From Ferruginibacter sp. (lineage in GTDB: Bacteria > Bacteroidota > Bacteroidia > Chitinophagales > Chitinophagaceae), in contig JABFQZ010000007.1 of assembly GCA_013141435.1 (NCBI GenBank), forward strand, positions 1 to 47,777: a stretch of DNA of 47,777 nucleotides, written 5' to 3'. Below, in pieces: positions 19,040 to 25,768 of this stretch. The notes beneath the pieces were generated by a model, which made no database searches, was not told the origin of the DNA, and worked only from the letters and a program-made list of their open reading frames with translations. Both the position numbers and the translations under genes were made by a program. Numbering within the stretch: position 1 is the stretch's first letter; each line of letters opens with the position of its first letter.

Positions 19040-19175
19040 TATATTACCCAAAAGAGGCTGTCTCAAAAGTACGAGACAGCCTCTTTTTATTCGGTAAGGT
19101 GAGGGAGAAAGTTTTCGTATAAGCGATTCTCAAGGCCTTAATTTTGGTTTTGAGACTTCCTCTTTGGGTAATATA
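19040..19175. repeat. Imperfect long inverted repeat (possible IS/MITE relic)
   Basis: The left arm 19040-19068 (TATATTACCCAAAAGAGG then CTGTCTCAAAA) and the reverse complement of the right arm 19148-19175 agree except for one gap and two mismatches. About 79 bases lie between. No transposase reading frame is inside. Short elements with matching ends are typical of MITEs or internally deleted insertion sequences. Confidence 0.6.
19050..19088. terminator. Strong bidirectional terminator hairpin
   Basis: Perfect 15-bp stem AAAAGAGGCTGTCTC / GAGACAGCCTCTTTT around AAAAGTAC, with T-runs reading out on both strands. It could end both the DUF3467 transcript (+) and gyrA (-). Confidence 0.85.
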
Positions 19176-19307
19176 AAGCAATAATTTATCCCATTTCTAT
19201 TTTGTAAATTTTCCAAACCATTTATAAAATTTAGAATGGTTTGAAAAAATAGCTGTAGTTTACACTAATTCGAAAGTATTAAAATTTGACTATTACATAA
19301 TCGCATA

Positions 19308-21998
19308 TTATTCATCATCACTTTCAGTTTCATTATTTTCTTCAGTTTCACTTTTGTCAAGTTCCTCATCCATTATATTGTGATTATCCGAAACTGAATC
19401 CAAAATTAGTTTTTCATTTTCATCTGTAACTACTTCATCTAATACCAAATTATCTTCTTCTTCTTGCTCATCTATAGATGTTATGGCAGCAATTTTATCG
19501 CCTTCATTTACACGTATTAGTTTTACACCTTGCGTAGCACGGCTTTGTTCACTAATATTTTTTACCGCCATACGAATAGTAATACCGCTTACACAAGTTA
19601 TCATCAAATCCTGCGTTTCATCTACATCTAACAAGCCCGAAAGCCCTCCAGTTTTTTCGGTAATTTTTATCGTTCTTACACCTTTACCACCACGGTTTGT
19701 AACCCTATAGTTTGGTTCGCCAGTTTCCTGATCATCTAAGAAAGTTCGCTTACCATATCCATTTTCGCTTACCACCAATACTGTTCTTGTTTTATCTTCT
19801 TTGCTTACGCATATCATACCTACTACTTCATCGTTTTTTTCATCTACTTCTATACCATATACACCAATTCCGCCACGACCTGTACTACGCACTTTAGTTT
19901 CTGGAAAACGAATTGCTCTACCACTTTTTACAGCAAGCATTATTTCATTGTTACCATCTGTCATACGTGCAGCAAGCAATTGATCTCCATCTTGTATATT
20001 TATAGCATTAATACCACTTTGGCGTGGGCGACTAAAATCTTTCAAGTCGGTTTTCTTTATAATACCTTGCTTTGTACACAATACGATGTAATGGTTTTTT
20101 ACGTATTCTTCATCATCAAAATTTTTCACATCTATAATTGCTCGTACTTTATCATCGGCAGGTATTTGTATCATATTTTGCAATGCACGCCCTTTGGTAG
20201 TTTTTTCACCTTCGGGTATTTGATACACTTTTAGCCAAAAGCATCTTCCTTTTTCGGTAAAAAACAATAGTGTGTGGTGCGTACTTGCTACAAATAATTT
20301 TTCGATATAATCTTCTTGCCTAGTACTGCTACCTTTAGCACCACGACCACCACGGCGTTGTTGCCTATACTCCGATACCGATGTACGTTTTATATATCCC
20401 AAATGCGATATAGTAACAACTACATCTTCTTCTACAATAAAATCTAGCATGTTTACTTCATCATCAGCATATTCTATTTCGCTTCTACGCTCATCGCCAA
20501 ATTTTGCTTTTACTTCTAGCAATTCTGTTTTTATAATTCCAAAACGCAATTCGGCACTTGCCAATATTTCTTCCAATCTGCCAATTTCTTTCATTAATTC
20601 GGCATACTCTTCACGTATCTTATCTATCTCCATGCCAGTAAGCCTTTGCAGCCTTAACTCCAACACAGCTTTTGCTTGTATTTCACTCATTCCAAAATTG
20701 CTCATCAATCCTTCTTGTGCAATATTTGGTGTAGCACTTTCTCGTATCAATTTTATAACAGCATCTAGGTTATCCAATGCTATAATAAAACCTTCTAAAA
20801 TATGAGCTCTTTCTTTTGCTTTCCGTAATTCAAATTCTGTTCTTTTGGTAACTACCTCATGCCTAAATTTAACAAACTCTACAATAAGATCTTTTACATT
20901 TAACACCTGTGGTCTTCCATTTACTAAAGCCACATTATTTATACCATACGAAGTTTGCAACTCCGAGTATTTGTACAAATGATTTACTACCACTTGTGCT
21001 ACCGCATCTTTCTTTAGCTCTACAACAATTCGTGTACCTTCCTTACTGTTACTTTCATTATTTACATCTGCAATACCTTCTACAATTTTTTCGTGTACCA
21101 ATTCTCCTATTTTTGCTGTAAGCGCATCTCTATTTACTTGGTACGGTACTTCTGTAATTATTATTTTATCTCTCCCTTTACTATCTGTCTCTATTGTTGT
21201 ACGTCCACGCAACACTACTCTTCCTCTACCAGTAAGCAACCCAGCTTTTACACCTTCATAGCCATATATTATACCACCTGTAGGAAAATCGGGCGCTTTT
21301 ACAATTTTTATTAATTCCTCAATATCAATATTATTATCGTCGATGTAAGCAATACAACCATCTACAACTTCACTCAAATTGTGAGGCATCATATTGGTAG
21401 CCATACCTACAGCAATACCGCTAGCACCATTTACCAACAATTGAGGAATTTTAGAAGGCAAAACCGTAGGCTCTTTTAATGAATCATCAAAGTTCAATTG
21501 AAAATCTACAGTTTCTTTATCAATATCATCCATCATAGCCTCAGTAAACTTTTGCATACGCACTTCTGTATAACGCATAGCAGCAGGCTCATCACCATCT
21601 TGGCTTCCAAAGTTACCTTGCCCATCTACCATAGTATATCGCATACTCCACTCTTGCGCCATACGTACCATAGTGTCATATATACTTGCATCGCCATGTG
21701 GGTGATACTTACCCATTACCTCACCCACAATACGAGCACTTTTTTTGTAAGGTTTGTTGCTAGCATTGCTCAACTCATTCATACCGTACAATACACGCCT
21801 GTGTACAGGCTTAAGCCCATCACGTACATCGGGCAATGCTCTTCCTACAATTACACTCATAGAGTAGTCAATGTAAAAAGTTTTCATTTGCTCCTCTATC
21901 AATACTGGTATTATATTGCCTCTATTATTCAAGTTTGCCCCTTCTTTTGGCTTATCTTGTTCGTTGTTGTCTCCGTCTAAAATTTCGTTATTTTCCAT
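19308..21998 (-). CDS. gyrA: DNA gyrase subunit A
   Basis: 896 aa. With GyrB it introduces negative supercoils using ATP. Catalytic Tyr143 is in AAMRYTEVRM; GRALPDVRDGLKPVHRR and the gate region YHPHGD are conserved. The C-terminal pinwheel has the GyrA box QRRGGRG, which separates gyrase from topoisomerase IV ParC. The residue aligned with E. coli Ser83 is Ala104, while Asp87 is kept as Asp108. The last 50 residues are a strongly acidic tail. A near-consensus -7 box (CGAAAGTA on the plus strand, 22015-22022) lies 16 bases upstream of the ATG. Transcribed alone. Confidence 0.97.
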   Translation of the reverse strand: MENNEILDGDNNEQDKPKEGANLNNRGNIIPVLIEEQMKTFYIDYSMSVIVGRALPDVRDGLKPVHRRVLYGMNELSNASNKPYKKSARIVGEVMGKYHPHGDASIYDTMVRMAQEWSMRYTMVDGQGNFGSQDGDEPAAMRYTEVRMQKFTEAMMDDIDKETVDFQLNFDDSLKEPTVLPSKIPQLLVNGASGIAVGMATNMMPHNLSEVVDGCIAYIDDNNIDIEELIKIVKAPDFPTGGIIYGYEGVKAGLLTGRGRVVLRGRTTIETDSKGRDKIIITEVPYQVNRDALTAKIGELVHEKIVEGIADVNNESNSKEGTRIVVELKKDAVAQVVVNHLYKYSELQTSYGINNVALVNGRPQVLNVKDLIVEFVKFRHEVVTKRTEFELRKAKERAHILEGFIIALDNLDAVIKLIRESATPNIAQEGLMSNFGMSEIQAKAVLELRLQRLTGMEIDKIREEYAELMKEIGRLEEILASAELRFGIIKTELLEVKAKFGDERRSEIEYADDEVNMLDFIVEEDVVVTISHLGYIKRTSVSEYRQQRRGGRGAKGSSTRQEDYIEKLFVASTHHTLLFFTEKGRCFWLKVYQIPEGEKTTKGRALQNMIQIPADDKVRAIIDVKNFDDEEYVKNHYIVLCTKQGIIKKTDLKDFSRPRQSGINAINIQDGDQLLAARMTDGNNEIMLAVKSGRAIRFPETKVRSTGRGGIGVYGIEVDEKNDEVVGMICVSKEDKTRTVLVVSENGYGKRTFLDDQETGEPNYRVTNRGGKGVRTIKITEKTGGLSGLLDVDETQDLMITCVSGITIRMAVKNISEQSRATQGVKLIRVNEGDKIAAITSIDEQEEEDNLVLDEVVTDENEKLILDSVSDNHNIMDEELDKSETEENNETESDDE

Positions 21999-22014
21999 AA
22001 TATTCTAATGGTTG

Positions 22015-22022
22015 CGAAAGTA
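22015..22022 (-). promoter_or_regulatory. Candidate -7 box of gyrA
   Basis: TACTTTCG on the minus strand, one base off TAnnTTTG, 16 bases before the gyrA ATG. Confidence 0.4.
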
Positions 22023-22495
22023 CCAATTTTAACCCATTTTTGCACAATAAAAACAGTGTTTTTAAGTAATCTTTTGCACATGCTTTTTATGGGTTTGTGG
22101 ATAATAAATTAACCGCAAATCTTATTTAAAATATTAAAAAGTATTTGCACTATTTATTTATTTTGGCGGTCATTTTCAAATCTTTAATGAACATTTACTC
22201 GGGCTGTTTGTAGTAGTGCCGCTACAATGTTTTTTCCTATTAGCAATATTATTTGCGGCAGCTACTACTGTCCATCCCGCCGCTAGTGAGCAGCATATCT
22301 TTATTCAACATTGTTAAAAACTGTTAGCACTATTTGTTTTTCGCAACAGAAATATAGCATATTTACATAAATCAATTTATTTCATATTGTTCTCTGCAGT
22401 TCTGAGGGTTTATTTTAATTAATTCAAATAATCTCTTGTTTATTAAAAAAAATATTCAACAATAAAATTCAAAACTAATACTTGGTGCACTATGC
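22023..22495. other. Divergent gene-free gap between gyrA and saccharopine dehydrogenase-like gene
   Basis: About 470 bases with no credible gene. It holds the palindromic element at 22200-22279. The rest is AT-rich sequence with stop codons in all frames. Confidence 0.5.
22200..22279. repeat. Palindromic intergenic element
   Basis: Nested inverted repeats: CGGG (22200-22203) with CCCG (22276-22279), and GTAGTAGTGCCGC (22210-22222) with GCGGCAGCTACTAC (22255-22268, one bulged base). The loop is 32 bases. The element is clearly more GC-rich than its surroundings. There is no T-tract, so it is not a simple terminator; a dispersed REP-like repeat is plausible. Confidence 0.6.
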
Positions 22496-22503
22496 TATCT
22501 TTG
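22496..22503 (+). promoter_or_regulatory. -7 promoter box of the saccharopine dehydrogenase-like gene
   Basis: TATCTTTG, exact TAnnTTTG, 29 bases before the TTG start at 22533; it supports that start. Confidence 0.6.
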
Positions 22504-22532
22504 TTACTTTGTGCGAAATAAAAAAATAAAAA

Positions 22533-23840
22533 TTGAAAAACATACTCCTCTTTGGCGCAGGTAAATCTGCTTCGGTACTTATAGATTATTTGATAACCAA
22601 TGCAGCCGAAAATAATTGGCATGTAACCATTGTAGATGCCGATAAAAAACTTATAGAACAAAAAACAAAAAATCATTTATCAACAACGGCTATTGAAGCC
22701 AATATTACCAACGATATTTTAAGGATAGAACTTATAAAAAATTCTGACTTGATTATATCAATGATGCCTCCATTTTTGCATATACATATTGCTAAAGATT
22801 GTGCCACTTATGCTAAGCATTTGCTTACAGCTTCGTATGCCGATGAGCAAATAAAAGCTTTAAGTAATGAAGTAAAAAACAAAGGCATTATTTTTCTTTG
22901 CGAAATGGGATTAGATCCTGGTTTAGACCACATGAGTGCCATGCAAATAATTGATACAATAAAAAACAATGGCGGGAAAATAACATCATTTGTAAGCCAT
23001 TGTGGTGGTTTAGTAGCTCCCCAAAGCGACGACAATCCTTGGCATTATAAAATAAGCTGGAACCCTCGCAATGTAGTATTAGCCGGAAAAGCTGGTGCCG
23101 AGTATGTACAAGATAGCAACCAAATTGTTGAAAAATATGAAACCCTATTTAATGCCAATAGAACAATAAATACAGCAGATGAAAACATTGGGGAACTTAG
23201 CTATTACCCCAATAGGAACAGTTTACCTTATATTGATTTATATAATTTGCATGATGCAAAAACTTTTATACGTACCACACTTAGACACAAAGATTTTATG
23301 CTTGGCTGGAAAACAATTATTGATTTAAAACTCACAGACGAGGATATCATTTACCAAAGCGATGATATGTCATTAGCAAATTTTTATGCTACTCATTTTA
23401 CACAAAATGAAATAACCCTAAAACTATCTGATAAAGATAAAATACGCTTACAATTTCTTGGTTTAAATGATAATGATACCATTATTAACAAAGGTAAAAT
23501 TAGCGCTGCCGATGGTTTGCAATTTGCATTAGAAAAAAAGCTAGTATTATCGCCTACCGATAAAGATATGATTGTAATGCAGCACGAAATTGAATACGAA
23601 TTAGCTTCACAAAAACAAAAAACAATTTCTTCATTGGTGGTTTATGGCAAAGACAGTATTCATACAGCTATGGCTAAAACAGTTGGACTTCCGTTAGGTA
23701 TTGCAGCCAAATTAATTTTAAATGGAAGTATTAATTTATCGGGCATTCATTTGCCAATTATTAAAGAAATATATGAGCCCGTTTTAAAAGAATTAGAACC
23801 AAATGGAGTAGTTTTTAAAGAGGTAAATTCTATTGTTTAG
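22533..23840 (+). CDS. Saccharopine dehydrogenase-family protein
   Basis: 435 aa. The N-terminal Rossmann domain begins at once with KNILLFGAGKSASVLIDYL (GxGxxx dinucleotide loop). The middle contains CEMGLDPGLDHMSAM and SFVSHCGGLVAPQ, and the C-terminal domain runs to GVVFKEVNSIV; together these match the saccharopine dehydrogenase C-terminal (LYS9-like) class, which interconverts saccharopine with glutamate and aminoadipate semialdehyde. In Bacteroidota this may serve lysine breakdown, but no partner gene adjoins. The start is TTG at 22533, placed by the Rossmann motif and the -7 box 29 bases upstream. Single-gene unit ending in a terminator. Confidence 0.88.
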   Translation: MKNILLFGAGKSASVLIDYLITNAAENNWHVTIVDADKKLIEQKTKNHLSTTAIEANITNDILRIELIKNSDLIISMMPPFLHIHIAKDCATYAKHLLTASYADEQIKALSNEVKNKGIIFLCEMGLDPGLDHMSAMQIIDTIKNNGGKITSFVSHCGGLVAPQSDDNPWHYKISWNPRNVVLAGKAGAEYVQDSNQIVEKYETLFNANRTINTADENIGELSYYPNRNSLPYIDLYNLHDAKTFIRTTLRHKDFMLGWKTIIDLKLTDEDIIYQSDDMSLANFYATHFTQNEITLKLSDKDKIRLQFLGLNDNDTIINKGKISAADGLQFALEKKLVLSPTDKDMIVMQHEIEYELASQKQKTISSLVVYGKDSIHTAMAKTVGLPLGIAAKLILNGSINLSGIHLPIIKEIYEPVLKELEPNGVVFKEVNSIV

Positions 23841-23902
23841 GTAATACCATTCTTATTTTAAAAAAACTCAAACCAAAATTAAAACAAGAGCCATAAAACT
23901 AA

Positions 23903-23943
23903 AAAAGCGAACACAAAGATAAAAATTCTTTATGTTCGCTTTT
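23903..23943. terminator. Bidirectional terminator between saccharopine dehydrogenase-like gene and tRNA-Ala
   Basis: Stem AAAAGCGAACACAAAGA with TCTTTATGTTCGCTTTT (one mismatch) around a seven-base AT loop. A-run and T-run flank it on both sides, so it can stop both the plus-strand gene and the minus-strand tRNA. Confidence 0.8.
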
Positions 23944-23944
23944 G

Positions 23945-24017
23945 TGGAGAATAACGGATTCGAACCGTTGACCTATTCACTGCCAGCGAAGCGCTCTACC
24001 AACTGAGCTAATTCCCC
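23945..24017 (-). tRNA. tRNA-Ala (anticodon GGC)
   Basis: 73 nt. Acceptor GGGGAAT pairs with ATTCTCC and includes the G3-U70 wobble that identifies tRNA-Ala. D-arm GCTC/GAGC, anticodon loop CTGGCAG (GGC), T-arm AACGG TTCGAAT CCGTT, discriminator A. The first anticodon-stem pair (27-43) is a C-U mismatch. CCA is not encoded. The gene lies 120 bases downstream of the gltA stop on the same strand. Confidence 0.95.
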
Positions 24018-24029
24018 AAACTGTAATTA

Positions 24030-24121
24030 ATAGTTGATAATTTAAAATGAATAATTTGTAGCTTTCGTAACTACCTCAAGAATTAGGTAGCAAGATACTA
24101 AAAACATTACTTATCAACTAT
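24030..24121. repeat. Nested inverted repeats between gltA and tRNA-Ala
   Basis: ATAGTTGATAA (24030-24040) and TTATCAACTAT (24111-24121) form an 11-bp inverted repeat, with CTACCT/AGGTAG (24071-24076, 24085-24090) inside it. No T-tract follows. It could be a processing or termination structure, or chance in AT-rich DNA. Confidence 0.4.
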
Positions 24122-24137
24122 CATCTACCTACCTACT

Positions 24138-25463
24138 TTAATCTCCCCAAATATTATCTTCCCCTTTTATCCATTTTTTTACCAAATCGTTTGTTATTGA
24201 TTTTGGTCGTTCAAGCGGAAAGCTTAAAGCCCTATCCCAGCAAAGACTAGCCAACACTCCAAGTGCACGACTTACACCAAATAAAACAGTATAAAATTCG
24301 TATTCCACCATACCATAATGTACCAATAAAGCACCACTATGAGCATCTACATTTGGCCAAGGGTTTTTTATTTTTGCTTTAGTACCTAAAATTGAAGGCA
24401 CAACATCATAGATATTCCAAACAGTATTTACCAAAGCATCGTCTGGCATGTGTTTTTTCCCAAATTCCATTTGTGCTGTAAAACGAGGGTCGGTTTTTCT
24501 TAATACAGCATGACCATAACCTGGCACTACTTTTCCTTCTGCCATGGTTTTTTCAACATACTCCGCTATTTGCTCTTTGGTTGGGTTATCGCTACCTATT
24601 TGTTCCCTTAATTCAAAAATCCATTTTATTACCTCTTGGTTTGCTAAGCCATGTAGCGGACCAGCAAGTCCATTCATACCAGCAGCAAAACTCAAATAAG
24701 GATCGCTTAATGCTGAACCTACAAGGTGAGTAGTGTGGGCAGATACATTTCCTCCTTCATGATCGGCATGTATAGTCATGTATAAGCGCATAAGCTCTTT
24801 AAAACCTTCATCTTCAAACCCCATCATGTGTGCAAAATTACCAGCCCAATCTAATAATCCATTGGGTTGTATATGCTCTCCTCCTTTATATTTTCTTCTA
24901 TAAATATAAGCGGCTATTCTTGGAAGCCTTGCTATTAAGTCTAAAGTATCATCAAATGTAGCATCCCAATAATCTTTTTTACTCATGCCTTTAGCATAAT
25001 TTTTGGCAAATGTACTTTCGGTTTGTAATGCCATTATAGCTACTACAAATTGTGTCATAGGGTGAGCCGATACAGGCAAGGCTTCTATACTTGCAAATAC
25101 ATGATTAGGCACATGACTACGACGTTGCCACACACTTGTAAGGTAATGCGCTTCTTCCTCAGTTGGCAATTCGCCTACAAGCATTAAGTAAAATAAGCCT
25201 TCGGGCAATGGTTCAGAACCACCTGGAGCTTTTGGCAATTTTTCTTGCAACTCAGGTATCGAATATCCTCTAAAGCGAATACCATCTTGAGCATCTAGCA
25301 AAGACGTTTCTGTAACTAAACCTGTTATACCTCTCATTCCCTGATAAACTTGTGCAAGTGTTACTTCGCCAATTACTTTTTCTCCATGCTCTTTTAATAT
25401 GTCTTTCATTTCGGCAGCTACTGCATCTGCTTTTGCATTAAATCTTTCTTTTATAATTCCCAT
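24138..25463 (-). CDS. gltA: Citrate synthase, mitochondrial (eukaryotic) type
   Basis: 441 aa. Condenses acetyl-CoA and oxaloacetate to citrate, entry to the TCA cycle. The catalytic triad is visible: His271 (AGPLHGLANQEV), His318 (VPGYGHAVLRKTDPR) and Asp373 (NPWPNVDAHSG), nearly the numbering of the pig enzyme (274/320/375). The segments HADHEGGNVSAHTTHLVGSA and FGVSRALGVLA, with SFPLERPKS, are those of mitochondrial citrate synthase rather than of the hexameric enterobacterial type. The 5' region contains an 8-bp inverted repeat (25501-25522). Divergent from the T9SS surface protein gene. Confidence 0.96.
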   Translation of the reverse strand: MGIIKERFNAKADAVAAEMKDILKEHGEKVIGEVTLAQVYQGMRGITGLVTETSLLDAQDGIRFRGYSIPELQEKLPKAPGGSEPLPEGLFYLMLVGELPTEEEAHYLTSVWQRRSHVPNHVFASIEALPVSAHPMTQFVVAIMALQTESTFAKNYAKGMSKKDYWDATFDDTLDLIARLPRIAAYIYRRKYKGGEHIQPNGLLDWAGNFAHMMGFEDEGFKELMRLYMTIHADHEGGNVSAHTTHLVGSALSDPYLSFAAGMNGLAGPLHGLANQEVIKWIFELREQIGSDNPTKEQIAEYVEKTMAEGKVVPGYGHAVLRKTDPRFTAQMEFGKKHMPDDALVNTVWNIYDVVPSILGTKAKIKNPWPNVDAHSGALLVHYGMVEYEFYTVLFGVSRALGVLASLCWDRALSFPLERPKSITNDLVKKWIKGEDNIWGD

Positions 25464-25500
25464 GTTTATATTTTTATATTATTACAACTTTAAAAATTGC

Positions 25501-25522
25501 AATAGTTGTTGTTGCAACTATT
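25501..25522. promoter_or_regulatory. 8-bp inverted repeat upstream of gltA
   Basis: AATAGTTG and CAACTATT separated by six bases, about 40 bases upstream of the gltA ATG. It could be an operator or a leader hairpin. Confidence 0.35.
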
Positions 25523-25682
25523 TTCACGCATTAAAATTACGAAGAGCTCAATTGTAAAACAAATCTTTTCTAAAATAAATTAAATGATTTTAAAAAATGT
25601 AACATTTAATTTTTTTTAACAAAACCATTAAACTTTAAAAACTGTCCCATTCTTATTTTAAGATAACTTTACACAATATAAA

Positions 25683-25702
25683 ATTTGTAAAACTTTACAA
25701 AT
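25683..25702. promoter_or_regulatory. Perfect 20-bp palindrome, candidate operator
   Basis: ATTTGTAAAACTTTACAAAT: two perfect 9-bp arms with a two-base centre, 66 bases upstream of the ATG at 25769. The form is that of a site for a dimeric regulator. The AT-richness means chance cannot be excluded. Confidence 0.4.
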
Positions 25703-25768
25703 ATTTATTCGAAGAGGGAACAAAAGTTTCGATAACAGTGTCTGTAAATTAAAGCCATTTTTAAAAAG

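Larger units (their letters stand above)
18567..19307. other. Gene-free gap between DUF3467 gene and gyrA
   Basis: 741 bases without a credible gene on either strand. The only clear structure is a strong terminator hairpin nested in a longer inverted repeat (19040-19175). The rest, including GGAGGTGAAATTTTCTAGAG near 18661, has no recognisable protein in any frame and may be a decayed mobile-element remnant; that is inference. Confidence 0.5.
25464..25768. other. Divergent intergenic region gltA / T9SS surface protein
   Basis: 305 bases with no gene. It contains two dyads, AATAGTTG/CAACTATT (25501-25522) and a perfect 20-bp palindrome (25683-25702). No exact TAnnTTTG box was found for either gene. 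Confidence 0.5.
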
